This document shows, piece after piece, positions 8,322 to 18,167 of a stretch of DNA of 64,000 nt; within the stretch, counting starts at the first letter, position 1, and the number at the start of each line of letters is the position of its first letter. Both the position numbers and the translations under genes were made by a program. Source of the DNA: Dyadobacter chenhuakuii (lineage in GTDB: Bacteria > Bacteroidota > Bacteroidia > Cytophagales > Spirosomataceae); NCBI RefSeq assembly GCF_023821985.2, contig NZ_CP098805.1, positions 3,720,001 to 3,784,000 of the forward strand. The letters are read 5' to 3'. A model generated the notes under the pieces. That model did no database searches. It saw only the letters and a list, made by a program, of their open reading frames with translations, and was not told the origin of the DNA.

Positions 8322-9230
8322 ATGGAAAGGAAGAATAATACCGGTCTATTGGTCGGGTTGATCCTTATGACAATTCTTGCGGCAGTATTTGGTTATCTAT
8401 ACTACAATGAGCGCAATATCACTAATAAGCAGGAAACAGATCTGCAATCTCGTGTAAACGAGCTCGCATCAGCAGAAATCAAGCTCGATTCTATTTCGAA
8501 ACAACTCGACGCACGTATCCAGGAAGTTCAGGGATTGGGTGGCGACATTGAGGAGTTGCAGAAAGTGAAAGCAGCCCTCGAAAATGACCGTATTGCATTG
8601 CGTAAAGGCAATGTTACCATGGGCAAAAAAGTGAAAGAGTATGAAGCGTTTCTGAACAAAAAAGACGAAGAAATTGCGCAGCTCAGAGAAGAGAACCAGC
8701 AGCTGATCAGCCAGAACGAAACCTTGGTTCAGGAGAAAACAACACTGGAAACGACCAAACAGGCCATCAGTGATTCCCTTTCAGGTGTAGTTTCCAAAAA
8801 CACCGAACTGGAATCCAAAGTTACAATGGCTGCAGCATTGCGCGCACGGAACGTGAAGGTTTATGCTGTTTCGTCCAAAGGAAAAGTGAGAGAAGGCGAA
8901 AATGTGAAAGCCAAAAGAGTGGATAAGGTCCGGGTTGATTTTATTCTTGAAAAAAATCCATTGACTGCGGCAGATAACAAAACCATTTATCTGCGTATCA
9001 TTGATCCATCCGGAGCAACAATCTCGGACACGAAAACCGGATCCGGCGTATTTGACTATAATGGCCAGGAACAAGGATATACCATTAGTAAGGATGTATC
9101 TTATACCAATAATAACCAGGACGTAAGTATTCTTTATGACAGGGATGCGTCATTTGCGTCGGGAAAATACACGATCGAACTTTACTCAGAAGGTTTCTCA
9201 ATTGGAGAAGGCTCGTTCTCAGTGAAGTAA
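8322..9230 (+). CDS. Membrane-anchored coiled-coil protein, function unknown
   Basis: 302 residues. A hydrophobic segment at about 7-26 (GLLVGLILMTILAAVFGYLY) makes it a likely inner-membrane protein with the rest in the periplasm, or an uncleaved signal anchor. Residues about 32-165 form a long heptad-rich coiled coil (many E, Q, K, L repeats such as EIAQLREENQQLISQNETL). The C-terminal 120 residues are a beta-rich domain (VRVDFILEKN, TIYLRIIDPSG, YTIELYSEGFSIGEGSF). No catalytic motif is visible. Monocistronic: terminators lie on both sides. I do not recognise a named family; automated annotation would probably compare it to SMC-like coiled coils, which I consider uninformative. Confidence 0.85.
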   Translation: MERKNNTGLLVGLILMTILAAVFGYLYYNERNITNKQETDLQSRVNELASAEIKLDSISKQLDARIQEVQGLGGDIEELQKVKAALENDRIALRKGNVTMGKKVKEYEAFLNKKDEEIAQLREENQQLISQNETLVQEKTTLETTKQAISDSLSGVVSKNTELESKVTMAAALRARNVKVYAVSSKGKVREGENVKAKRVDKVRVDFILEKNPLTAADNKTIYLRIIDPSGATISDTKTGSGVFDYNGQEQGYTISKDVSYTNNNQDVSILYDRDASFASGKYTIELYSEGFSIGEGSFSVK

Positions 9231-9255
9231 GGATGTAAATAACCTAATTTTATGT

Positions 9256-9300
9256 AAATGCGGTAACTGGCCCGATGTGGCTGGTTACCGCATTTATTTT
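9256..9300 (+). terminator. Intrinsic terminator after the coiled-coil gene
   Basis: AAATGCGGTAAC (9256-9267) pairs with GTTACCGCATTT (9284-9295); inside, TGGCC and GGCTG extend the stem with two G-U pairs. Followed by ATTTT. Confidence 0.85.
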
Positions 9301-9392
9301 ATCCGTTTATTTATATTTATCGTTATTTCATATCTTGTGCTATCATTTTTTCAAAAAACAGCCCGCTAAACCAAATAAAACACTTCTCTTCT

Positions 9393-10883
9393 ATGTCTGC
9401 ACAGATTTCCCAAAAGCACCCCACAGGCTTATATGTCCTTTTTTTCGCGGAAATGTGGGAGCGGTTCAGCTACTACGGGATGCGTGCAATCCTCTTACTT
9501 TTTCTCCTCGACGCTGTACGCGGCGGGATGGGCATGAACGCAGGCGAAGCAGCCGCGATTTATGGCTTATATACTGCATCTGTATACTTGCTGACACTGC
9601 CTGGTGGGTGGCTTGCAGATAATATTTTGGGGCAGAAAAAAGCCATTTGGTATGGCGGGATCGTGATCATGCTGGGCCACATTATCCTGGCAATTCCAGG
9701 CGGCAGCACGCTATTCTTTTTAGGGCTCACGACAGTGGCTGTCGGAACCGGCTTATTGAAACCAAACATCAGCTCGATCGTAGGCGAGCTTTATCCCGAG
9801 GGCGGTGCGCGGCGTGATGCAGCATTCTCCATTTTTTATATGGGCATTAACCTCGGCTCGTTCCTTGGAATTGCCATTGTAGGTTATCTCGGAGAGCGGG
9901 TAAGCTGGCATATGGGCTTTGGAGCAGCCGCCATTGGAATGCTTCTTGGATTGATCGTTTTCCGCTACGGAAGCGCCCGCTATCTTAAGGGAATGGGTGA
10001 CGTGCCACCAGCCAGGATCGCTACGGCCGAATCCGATGCGCAAAACGGAGCCAACAAAAGGCTCGGTTACTTTTTCATCGGCGCACTCGTAGTGCTGCTG
10101 ATCGTCTTGCAAACTTCCGGCGTGCTCGATATGACCACCGCGCAGGGGCTGGCAAAAGGTGCCGGTGTGATCATTGTCATTATTTCTGCTTCCTACTTCC
10201 TCTTTATATTGTTTGCCGGGGGCCTTACCCGCGTGGAGCAGTATCGCGTTGTGGTGTTGATCATCCTGTTCCTGGCCATAGCGCTTTTTTGGGCGGGTTA
10301 CGAACAGGCCGGAACATCGCTTCAGATCTTCGCCGAGCGGCATACCCAGCGTGTTATTGGCGGATGGGAAGTGCCGTCCAGCTGGTTCCAGAACTTCCAG
10401 CCTACTTTCGTGCTTCTTTTCGCGCCTGTCCTGGCAAGCCTGTGGATATATCTGTCATCAAAAAACCTTAACCCATCCATTCCCGTCAAATTTGCGGCTG
10501 GATTGATCTTGTTGGGTTTGAGCTTCTTTGTAATGGTTGCCGCTTCCAACATTGCGGTAACCGGCCAGCTCGCTTCTCCTTTGTTCCTCACATTTACTTA
10601 TTTCCTGCACACGATCGGAGAATTGTGCGTAAGCCCGGTCGGACTGAGCTCTTATACGAAACTGGCCCCCAAGCGATATGTAAGCCAATTGATGGGTATC
10701 TGGTTTGTAGGCGCGTCGCTGGGTAACCTCATTGCCGGGATCTTCGCAGGAGGGTTTGATGAAGAAAACATTATGCAAATGCCTGCCTTGTTCAACCAGG
10801 TCGCTATTATTACAACCGTGTTCGGCTTTATCCTGCTTATTTTCTGGAAGCCTATAAAAGGCTGGATGGGCGGAATCTCGTAA
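9393..10883 (+). CDS. POT/PTR2-family proton-coupled oligopeptide transporter
   Basis: Inner-membrane symporter that imports di- and tripeptides with protons. 496 residues, about 14 hydrophobic segments. N-terminal HPTGLYVLFFAEMWERFSYY contains the ExxER-type motif (EMWERF) of the family, followed by YYGMRAILLLFL and GGWLADNILGQKKAI; the second PTR2 signature corresponds to FSIFYMGINLGSFLG and the later ALFWAGYEQAGTSL to the FWxxxxQ segment. The ATG at 9393 starts exactly at the family N-terminus. It is followed 29 bases later by an M13 peptidase gene, which suggests a peptide-use pair: peptidase on the outside, transporter in the membrane. Confidence 0.93.
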   Translation: MSAQISQKHPTGLYVLFFAEMWERFSYYGMRAILLLFLLDAVRGGMGMNAGEAAAIYGLYTASVYLLTLPGGWLADNILGQKKAIWYGGIVIMLGHIILAIPGGSTLFFLGLTTVAVGTGLLKPNISSIVGELYPEGGARRDAAFSIFYMGINLGSFLGIAIVGYLGERVSWHMGFGAAAIGMLLGLIVFRYGSARYLKGMGDVPPARIATAESDAQNGANKRLGYFFIGALVVLLIVLQTSGVLDMTTAQGLAKGAGVIIVIISASYFLFILFAGGLTRVEQYRVVVLIILFLAIALFWAGYEQAGTSLQIFAERHTQRVIGGWEVPSSWFQNFQPTFVLLFAPVLASLWIYLSSKNLNPSIPVKFAAGLILLGLSFFVMVAASNIAVTGQLASPLFLTFTYFLHTIGELCVSPVGLSSYTKLAPKRYVSQLMGIWFVGASLGNLIAGIFAGGFDEENIMQMPALFNQVAIITTVFGFILLIFWKPIKGWMGGIS

Positions 10884-10912
10884 TCAACAAATTAACATTC
10901 AATACACTACAA

Positions 10913-12958
10913 ATGAAATTAGCCAATTTATGTTATTCGGCACTGGCATTCTCGCTTGCGATGACGGCCTGCAAAAAAGAGAATGATCAGGAATCCACCC
11001 GTGAAAAAGTGCCTGGTTTTGATATCAGCTCGCTTGATTCGACGGTGAAAGCTTGCGATGATTTTGACACTTATGTAAATGGTGGCTGGAAAAAAGCGAA
11101 CCCGATTCCCGGAACGGAAAGCCGCTGGGGCGCTTTCAATGTGTTGGATAAGGAAAACAAAGAGGTAAGGTTAAGAGGCATTATAAACGAAATCGTCAAG
11201 CTCGAAGATCGTAAGAAAGGAAGCGAGGAACAGCAAATTGCGGATTATTACCAATCCTATCTGGACACCGTCACCATTGAAAAACGTGCTATAACACCAT
11301 TAAAGCCGTACTTGGATAAAATAAATGGCGTGCAGTCCCTTAAAGACCTTGCATCGGTTTCAGGAGAATTGCAAAAGGTTGGTGTTTCTTCGGTTGTGGG
11401 CTTAGGCGTGGATGCGGATCTGAAAAACAGTAAAATCAATGTCCTGTATCAAGGGCAGGACGGCCTGAGCCTGGGCGAGAGAAGTTACTACGAACGGACA
11501 GATTCGAGCACAGTGAAAGTACGCGAGGAGTTTGTGAAACATGTGGATAAAATGTTCTCGCTGGCAGCATTTGCGGATCCTAAACCAGGGCAAACGATCC
11601 TGGATTTTGAGACGAAACTGGCGAAGCTTCAACTAACAAATGTTGAGCTGCGCGATCCGGTAAAGACTTATAACAAAATGTCTTTCAAAGGTTTCCAGGC
11701 ACTCGTTCCAGATTTTGATGTTGAAACATTTGCCGGCAAGCAAGACATCAAGACGGACAGCATTGTTGTCCAGAACAAAGCTTACCTGGAAAATGTAAAC
11801 AAACTGCTCAAAGCCACGCCGATTGCCACATTAAAGCTTTATACCAAATGGCAGCTTCTGTCACGGTTCGCGGGATATCTCCCCAAAAGCTTTGACCAGG
11901 AGAATTTCCGCTTTTTCAGCACCGTTATGCGCGGCACAAAACAGCAGAAAGCAAGAGTGGAACGCGCTATCCGTTCAACGGATGGCCTGTTAGGAATGCC
12001 TTTGGGAAAATTGTTCTCTAAAAAATACTTCCCGGAGGAAGATAAGAAGAAGGTTTCGGAAATGATCGAAAACGTCCGCACGGTGTACGGCGAGCGTATT
12101 GACAAACTTTCCTGGATGGGCGATTCTACCAAGGCGAAGGCCCACAAAAAATTGAAAGCATTCACCTACAAAATCGGCTATCCTGATAAATGGAAGGATT
12201 ACTCGTCCATTGAAGTGGTAAAAGATAAGCTTTTTGAAAATGTGATTGCAGCGTCGCTTTACGCGCATAAGGAGGAGATCGACAAAATAGGAAAGCCGGT
12301 GGATAAGGCCGAATGGCTGATGACGCCGCAAACAGTGAATGCCTATTACAATCCGCTCAATAACGAAATCGTGTTCCCTGCCGGGATTTTGCAGCCGCCA
12401 TTTTACAACCGCGATGCCGACGATGCCATTAACTACGGCGGCATCATTGCCGTTATCGGTCACGAATTCACGCACGGTTTCGACGATCAGGGATCGCAGT
12501 TTGACGATGAGGGAAATCTTAAAAACTGGTGGACACCTTCTGATAGGGCTAACTTTGACAAGCTGACAAAGAAATACATCGACTATTTCAGCGGCATTGA
12601 AGCATTACCCGGATTTAAAATCAACGGTGCATTAACGATCGGCGAGAATGTTGCCGACCTGGGTGGATTAACATTGGCTTACTATGCATTGGAAAAATCC
12701 CTGAAAGGCAAAGCGGAGCCCGCTCCTATCGACGGTTTCAACTGGAAACAACGCTTCTTCCTGGGCTGGGCGCAGGTTTGGCATATGAACACGACCAACG
12801 AAGCATTGCGAAACCAGGTGCAAACCGACCCACATTCACCCGCAAAAGATCGTATCAATGGCCCTATGCCGCATTTGAAAGAATTTGAAGCCGCATGGAA
12901 CTGCGCACCAAATAGCAAAATGATCCTGCCCGATTCAGCCCGGATTGTGATCTGGTAA
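10913..12958 (+). CDS. M13-family zinc endopeptidase (neprilysin/PepO-like) lipoprotein
   Basis: Zinc metallopeptidase that cuts oligopeptides; probably anchored in the envelope. 681 residues with a lipoprotein signal (ALAFSLAMTACKKEN). The M13 N-terminal helical domain spans about 30-430; the catalytic part carries VNAYYNP (substrate-binding Asn-Ala-Tyr), the zinc motif VIGHEFTHGFDDQGSQFD (HExxH) and GENVADLGGL (ExxxD, third ligand). The C-terminus ends in RIVIW without the Cys of eukaryotic relatives, as usual in bacteria. Downstream of the peptide transporter and probably co-transcribed. It ends one base before the stop of the convergent XylR-type gene. Confidence 0.95.
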   Translation: MKLANLCYSALAFSLAMTACKKENDQESTREKVPGFDISSLDSTVKACDDFDTYVNGGWKKANPIPGTESRWGAFNVLDKENKEVRLRGIINEIVKLEDRKKGSEEQQIADYYQSYLDTVTIEKRAITPLKPYLDKINGVQSLKDLASVSGELQKVGVSSVVGLGVDADLKNSKINVLYQGQDGLSLGERSYYERTDSSTVKVREEFVKHVDKMFSLAAFADPKPGQTILDFETKLAKLQLTNVELRDPVKTYNKMSFKGFQALVPDFDVETFAGKQDIKTDSIVVQNKAYLENVNKLLKATPIATLKLYTKWQLLSRFAGYLPKSFDQENFRFFSTVMRGTKQQKARVERAIRSTDGLLGMPLGKLFSKKYFPEEDKKKVSEMIENVRTVYGERIDKLSWMGDSTKAKAHKKLKAFTYKIGYPDKWKDYSSIEVVKDKLFENVIAASLYAHKEEIDKIGKPVDKAEWLMTPQTVNAYYNPLNNEIVFPAGILQPPFYNRDADDAINYGGIIAVIGHEFTHGFDDQGSQFDDEGNLKNWWTPSDRANFDKLTKKYIDYFSGIEALPGFKINGALTIGENVADLGGLTLAYYALEKSLKGKAEPAPIDGFNWKQRFFLGWAQVWHMNTTNEALRNQVQTDPHSPAKDRINGPMPHLKEFEAAWNCAPNSKMILPDSARIVIW

Positions 12959-12959
12959 G

Positions 12960-14120
12960 CTATTTGCCTGCAACATATCTGTTGCGATAAACACTTGGAC
13001 TACACCCCTTAGCCTGCCTGAATTGGCGGGCTATATTTTTACTGTCTGTGAGCCCCATATCCAGCGCAATTTCAAAAACCGACATATCCGTATCGAGCAG
13101 TTTTTGGGTAAATTTCTCAATGCGCAGGTTGAAAATGTATTTATAAATCGGATAACCCGTAATTTCAAGAAAGCGCTTTTCCAGCGCACGGCGGGACAAC
13201 GGAACCTGCTTAACAACCTCATCTACGTGCAGGTTTTTATCAATGTTCTGATGAATGTATTTTAATGATGACGCGATATGATCATCATTGGTAGCATAAA
13301 TATCCGTGGAATGCCTTGTAATAACCTGAACCGGCTTTACAATGATATCATAATAATGGGCCGTGCCATGCTTGATCATGTGATCGAGCAATTTGGCAGC
13401 ATCGTAACCACCTTTTTCTGCATCCAATGCAATGCTCGACAGTGGCGGATCTGATAAATCGCAGATCATTTCGTCATTATCCACACCCAAAACAGCAACT
13501 TCTTCGGGAATGCGGATTCCCAATTGCCGACAGGCCTCGGTAATGTGCTGCCCCTGGTTATCGTCGCAGGTCATGAGGCCGATGGGCTTCGGCAGCGATT
13601 TCAGCCAGCGGCTCAGCGAGCTGGGCTTATAATACCAAAGCTCTGTGGAACGCGCCTTTTTGTGCTCAAAATAATGAACCTTATGCCCGCGCTTTTTCAG
13701 CCTTTCCTCAAATCCCTCAGCCCTCTCTCTCGACCACACAATGTCGTTGAATCCGTAAAAAGCGAAGTTGGTAAAACCTTTTTTGAGAAAATAATCGGCG
13801 CCGAGCTGCCCGGCTTCGTGATAGCCACCGGTAATGTTGGGAATTTCAGCAAAACGCTCTTTGAAATCCTGCGCTATAACGGGAATCCCCGCCTGCACTA
13901 TTTTTTCAATGTCCTTATTATAAAGCTGTCCCACGATGCCATCGGCTTTCCATTCCAGCGCCCATTTCAAAATCCCGTCGATCCCCACTGTTTCGCGGTG
14001 AAAAAGAGGCATCCGGCAAAAGATCCAGGGCCCGAATTCCTTCGAATACGTGTTGATTCCCTTCATCAGGCTCTTGCTGTATTCTTCGGCGAAGTCAAGG
14101 AGAAGTATTATTTTATACAT
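12960..14120 (-). CDS. XylR-type AraC-family regulator with sugar-binding sensor domain
   Basis: Cytoplasmic transcription factor. 386 residues: residues 1-275 form a LacI/periplasmic-binding-protein-like sensor (MYKIILLLDFAEEYSKSLMK, GVDNDEMICDLSDPPLSSI, a LacI/XylR hallmark), residues about 280-386 an AraC DNA-binding domain with two helix-turn-helix motifs (VPLSRRALEKRFLEITG, ALDMGLTDSKNIARQFRQA). This is the layout of XylR of Escherichia coli, an activator that binds its sugar directly. It is nine bases downstream of the MFS permease gene, in the same operon, so the permease substrate or a derivative is the likely effector. The exact sugar is unknown. Confidence 0.93.
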   Translation of the reverse strand: MYKIILLLDFAEEYSKSLMKGINTYSKEFGPWIFCRMPLFHRETVGIDGILKWALEWKADGIVGQLYNKDIEKIVQAGIPVIAQDFKERFAEIPNITGGYHEAGQLGADYFLKKGFTNFAFYGFNDIVWSRERAEGFEERLKKRGHKVHYFEHKKARSTELWYYKPSSLSRWLKSLPKPIGLMTCDDNQGQHITEACRQLGIRIPEEVAVLGVDNDEMICDLSDPPLSSIALDAEKGGYDAAKLLDHMIKHGTAHYYDIIVKPVQVITRHSTDIYATNDDHIASSLKYIHQNIDKNLHVDEVVKQVPLSRRALEKRFLEITGYPIYKYIFNLRIEKFTQKLLDTDMSVFEIALDMGLTDSKNIARQFRQAKGCSPSVYRNRYVAGK

Positions 14121-14129
14121 CAGGCATGA

Positions 14130-15377
14130 TCAGAAGATGTCCTTAATGCTCGAAATCGTATCATTATTAACGAGTGGTTTGGCCCAGATGCCAATGCTGA
14201 AAATGTAAGCCAGCGGCACAAAAAGGAATAGCATCGCCATTTGTAATCCAAACAACTCCCCCAGCCCGCCAACGATTAAAGGCACAACCGCCCCGCCCGC
14301 AATGCCGGCACACAAAATGCCCGAGAACGTTCCATGATGCCTCGGAACTGAATTCAACGCAAGCGAGAAAATCACCGAATACATGACCGAGGCAAAGAAA
14401 CCGGTGATAGGAAATGCATTCATAGCAACCGCTTTTGAACCAAATAATGCGAAAGCCAATGATAAAATAGCCCCGGAAGTGAAGAAAACGAGCACTTTAC
14501 GGCTATCGAATATTTTTAATAAAATCAATCCCAGAAAACACCCGATGGTAAGCAATCCCCAGAAATAGGAAATCACCGCCGCGCCGTTAGTGGCGGGATC
14601 AACATTGTGATAGGTTTGTAAAAATTGAGAGATCCAGTTGGCAATGCCCTGCTCGGTTCCTACATACGCAAAAATGCCCAAAAAGAACAGCCAGACTGAT
14701 TTGTTCGCCACCAGTTCTTTAAATGAATGTCCCACATCCATACGCTCGTCTTCCAGCAGGTCCACTTTGGGAAATTTCACCAACGAAATCACCACCACCA
14801 TTAACAATGCTATAACGGCAAAAACCCAATACAGGGAAACCCATTTCAGGTTTTCAGGGACAAGATTATTTAATGTATCAATTAAAAAACCGGAATTGCC
14901 TGAATGCACATTGAGCACCAGATAACTGTAAAGCATGGGGCTGAGAAATGATGCCCCGCCGAAGAAAAGCTGCGCCAGAACCGAAAAGAATGCAAATTTC
15001 TCTTCGCCGCCTGCAACCCGCAACAAGGGGTTAATGACTACTTGCAGCATGGCCATGCCAATCCCGATCAGAAAAAGAGAGCCTAGTGCAATGGCAAAGC
15101 TTGGAATAATAGCAAACAGCAGCGCTCCTAAAAAAGCAAGAAAAAAAGCCAGTAGTAACACTGGCTTTTCTCCGTATTTCTCAACCATCAGGCCTGCCGG
15201 GATTGACATAACCCCATAGGCCACAAAAAACGCAAAAGGAAGAAATCCCGCAAGGCCAATGCTCAGGCTGAAACTTTTGACGATATCCGGAATAATGGGA
15301 CCCAGGATATTGGTCAAAAAAGAGATGACAAAAAATATCAGCAGGATCAGGATAACAATAAAAATATTCCTTTGCAT
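14130..15377 (-). CDS. MFS sugar permease, FucP/NagP-like (FHS family)
   Basis: Inner-membrane sugar:proton symporter of the fucose/glucose/GlcNAc permease family. 415 residues, 12 hydrophobic segments; TNILGPIIPDIVKSFSLS, AGLMVEKYGEKPVLL, FFSVLAQLFFGGASFLSPM and YVGTEQGIANWISQFL match FucP-type sequence patterns. It lies 37 bases downstream of a GH20 hexosaminidase gene and 9 bases upstream of the XylR-type regulator. From that context GlcNAc or a related amino sugar is a reasonable substrate (NagP role), but sequence alone does not decide between FucP-family sugars. Confidence 0.88.
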   Translation of the reverse strand: MQRNIFIVILILLIFFVISFLTNILGPIIPDIVKSFSLSIGLAGFLPFAFFVAYGVMSIPAGLMVEKYGEKPVLLLAFFLAFLGALLFAIIPSFAIALGSLFLIGIGMAMLQVVINPLLRVAGGEEKFAFFSVLAQLFFGGASFLSPMLYSYLVLNVHSGNSGFLIDTLNNLVPENLKWVSLYWVFAVIALLMVVVISLVKFPKVDLLEDERMDVGHSFKELVANKSVWLFFLGIFAYVGTEQGIANWISQFLQTYHNVDPATNGAAVISYFWGLLTIGCFLGLILLKIFDSRKVLVFFTSGAILSLAFALFGSKAVAMNAFPITGFFASVMYSVIFSLALNSVPRHHGTFSGILCAGIAGGAVVPLIVGGLGELFGLQMAMLFLFVPLAYIFSIGIWAKPLVNNDTISSIKDIF

Positions 15378-15414
15378 GAGGGTTCGGGCTTACTATCCAC
15401 TATTTGTGACGTGC

Positions 15415-18021
15415 TTACTGGGCAGCAACTACGCTAGTGCGGCTCGCTCTACCAGCCATATCAAAGCTTTTCAGCTTGATCGTTCCGGATGCTTTTACCG
15501 GCGCTTCGTAAACCGGCGATTTTGCAGTTGGCTCCGAACCGTCCGTGGTGTAGCGTATAGCAAGTCCGGGAAGTTCCACATTGGCTTTCAGCATGCCGCC
15601 TTCCACCACAGCGCCCGGCATAGGAAGCCTGTAATTATAACCTCCGTTCACAAAACTCATTCTTGGCATGTGCCGCTGCGCAATGCTGTTGGCAAAAACA
15701 TTCCAGCCTTCATCGATCATTTTTTTCCGCGCTGCGTCGTCAGCCACATTCTCCCACTTGCGTTCCGCTGCCCAGGCGCTTTCTGCAAAACCCATCAATT
15801 TTGGTAAAATAGAGTATTCCATCATATCACGGCCTTTCACCGTCTCGCACCAAAGCTGCGCTTCTATTCCGATGATATTTTTCCGCGCCTCCGGTTTCAG
15901 CTGCTGCTTACCTACGAATTCCTCTTTCATAGGCTTGCCCAAAGCCGTCTGCTCCGTTGTGCGGAACATATTGAATGGTGCAAATGCCCAGTTATCGCGC
16001 GTATCCACAAATCCTCCCCAATACAAGCCTGGCTCTCTTGGGTCGTTGTTGTAAGACATATCGAAGTAAAAATTCGTCACATTGCAAAGCACAACCTGAT
16101 ATCCGGCATTGGCGAGGCGGTTACCCAAATCCACATCATATACATTGTTCCAAACATAAGGAACCACAGGATGGCCCACGAATTCAGGGTTAGCATTGTA
16201 AATGCCTGCATTGGTTTTGGTAAGGGCAACTTCCTCCCAGCCATGCACTTTGAGATTGCGCTTTTCCAGTCTTGGCAGCAGTTTTCTGAAAAAGTAAGTT
16301 TGCAGGTCGCGGAATTCTTTGATCTCCGGATTTTCAGCCTTTAATTTAATGGCCATAGGCGACTTGGTCCAGGCGCCTTCGGCCACCTCATCACCGCCCG
16401 TATGGAAAGTATCCATCGTCAAACCTGCCTCTTTGTACATTTTGGCAAATTCATCCACCACTTTTTCAAAGAAATGATAAGTGGATTCCCGGGCTACACT
16501 TACAGTATTGTTCTTATAAGCCTGCGCCGAAAGGTAAACGGACTTGTCTTCCGGATCAATCAACCGGTATTCGTTCGCTTCTTTCTCTTTTCCTTCCTTC
16601 ATCAAACGTTCATAGCGCGCTTCCATTGACTTGATCGCTGCCAGCGCGTGACCAGGGAAATTCACTTCCGGGATCACCTTAATGTGCCTGTCGTTTGCAT
16701 ATTTAAGTATTTCAATAAAATCGGCACGGGTGTAATAACCACTTCCATATTTACCCTCATCATTTGCCACCGGCCCTGATCCGTAACTTGGATGCAATGC
16801 AGGAGCACCGATTCCTGACATATGCGCACGGTGCGCGCCTACCTCCGTGAGTTCAGGTAACCCGTCGATTTCAACGCGCCAGCCTTCATCCTCCGTGGTA
16901 TAAAACAAAAAGTGATTGACTTTATATGACGCCAGGAGATCCAGCACGCGCTTTATAGATTCTTTTGTCTGGAAATTCCTGCCCACATCCAAATGCATGC
17001 TTCTGAAATGAAAACGCGGTGCATCCTCAACCTGAATATGCCCTAATAAGATAGATGGGGCCGGTTTTTGGTAAGATTCCGTTGGTACAAGCTGTAAAAG
17101 ACTTTGAATGCCATAAAAAACGCCTGCCGCATCACTGCCCGTAATATTTACGCCGCTTGCATTAACGCCTAGCTTATACGCTTCCTTGGCAATGCCGTTT
17201 ACAGATACAGTTCCTGTGTTCAAAACAATAGACGGAGCCTCGGCCGTTGTTGTGGTCGGCAGTCCCTCGCGGATCGGGAAATCTGTTCCGGTAACTGTTT
17301 TTAGTTTTTCAATCAGATATTTGGCTTCCTTTTCAAGACCTTTCTGGTAGAATACATTGGCCTTACTATCTAATGTAAATGTCTCCGTGCCGGCACTCAT
17401 TTTTACCGGAGACGGAATGATCTTCAAAAGCTGCTCTGCGCCAAGCTTACTGAATTTGAGATTGTCTTTATAACGCTGCTCCGCCGTTGGAAGCGGCACA
17501 AGATCATCTTTTCCCCTCAGGATCTGCTCTTTGGCAACAAATGGTTCAACCTTGAAATCTGCAACCTGCACGATCTCCTTCTCTTTGCCTTCTTTGTCAT
17601 AAAAAACAAAATACAAGCCCATTGGCGCATCCGTTTCCTTAATGACGCCTTCTGTTCCGGTATAATTTACAATGATAGAGTCACCCGGGGCAAGCTTGAA
17701 ATCCTTACCCGGCACCATTTTGTACCAATCCCCATTCAAATGCTCAATGATAGCCGGCTGCGGTGTTTTATTGCGCTGGATCGGCCGAGGCGACATATTG
17801 AAAAACAATGCCCAGTTGGTGCCGTCGAGTGTAAAATCGCTGCCATTTCTAAGGGTGAATTTGGCATCGAAACTATGCGCTGGCTCTATAAAATTGGTAA
17901 TGAGCTTCCACGAAATACCGATTTTTTGCGCCTGCTCTTTGGTAACGTCACCGCTGCGCGAACAGCCGGCCAGGATAAGGAAACAAAATGCAACAAGCTG
18001 ATAAAGGAATATTCTCTTCAT
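15415..18021 (-). CDS. GH20 beta-N-acetylhexosaminidase lipoprotein
   Basis: Removes terminal beta-linked GlcNAc or GalNAc from glycans (substrate-assisted retaining mechanism). 868 residues: lipobox LILAGCSRS near residue 20, an N-terminal beta-sandwich about 30-190, the GH20b domain about 195-330 (IIPSPVKMSAGTETFTL), the TIM barrel about 335-760 with RSMHLDVGRNF and the catalytic Asp544-Glu545 pair in FHTGGDEVAEGAW, and a C-terminal CHB_HEX-type domain (IRYTTDGSEPTAKSPVYEAP). Part of the minus-strand catabolic group with nucleoside hydrolase upstream (146-base gap) and a FucP-type permease downstream. Surface or periplasmic location is inferred from the lipobox. Confidence 0.95.
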   Translation of the reverse strand: MKRIFLYQLVAFCFLILAGCSRSGDVTKEQAQKIGISWKLITNFIEPAHSFDAKFTLRNGSDFTLDGTNWALFFNMSPRPIQRNKTPQPAIIEHLNGDWYKMVPGKDFKLAPGDSIIVNYTGTEGVIKETDAPMGLYFVFYDKEGKEKEIVQVADFKVEPFVAKEQILRGKDDLVPLPTAEQRYKDNLKFSKLGAEQLLKIIPSPVKMSAGTETFTLDSKANVFYQKGLEKEAKYLIEKLKTVTGTDFPIREGLPTTTTAEAPSIVLNTGTVSVNGIAKEAYKLGVNASGVNITGSDAAGVFYGIQSLLQLVPTESYQKPAPSILLGHIQVEDAPRFHFRSMHLDVGRNFQTKESIKRVLDLLASYKVNHFLFYTTEDEGWRVEIDGLPELTEVGAHRAHMSGIGAPALHPSYGSGPVANDEGKYGSGYYTRADFIEILKYANDRHIKVIPEVNFPGHALAAIKSMEARYERLMKEGKEKEANEYRLIDPEDKSVYLSAQAYKNNTVSVARESTYHFFEKVVDEFAKMYKEAGLTMDTFHTGGDEVAEGAWTKSPMAIKLKAENPEIKEFRDLQTYFFRKLLPRLEKRNLKVHGWEEVALTKTNAGIYNANPEFVGHPVVPYVWNNVYDVDLGNRLANAGYQVVLCNVTNFYFDMSYNNDPREPGLYWGGFVDTRDNWAFAPFNMFRTTEQTALGKPMKEEFVGKQQLKPEARKNIIGIEAQLWCETVKGRDMMEYSILPKLMGFAESAWAAERKWENVADDAARKKMIDEGWNVFANSIAQRHMPRMSFVNGGYNYRLPMPGAVVEGGMLKANVELPGLAIRYTTDGSEPTAKSPVYEAPVKASGTIKLKSFDMAGRASRTSVVAAQ

Positions 18022-18167
18022 TGGGTCAGAAATACAAAGATTTGATGAGTTTTAACGGTTGCTATGCAGGCAAGCCGGATTACAGCATTAATATTACTGA
18101 TAACTTAGGAAAATATACTAGTATTTCTTTCAGCAATTGCCGCAATGATCCTGGTCCGCCAACGGAC

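Noticed and set aside
9275..9622. 115-codon frame at the start of the POT transporter gene
   Set aside because: Overlaps the transporter in another frame and starts within the terminator; no family features.
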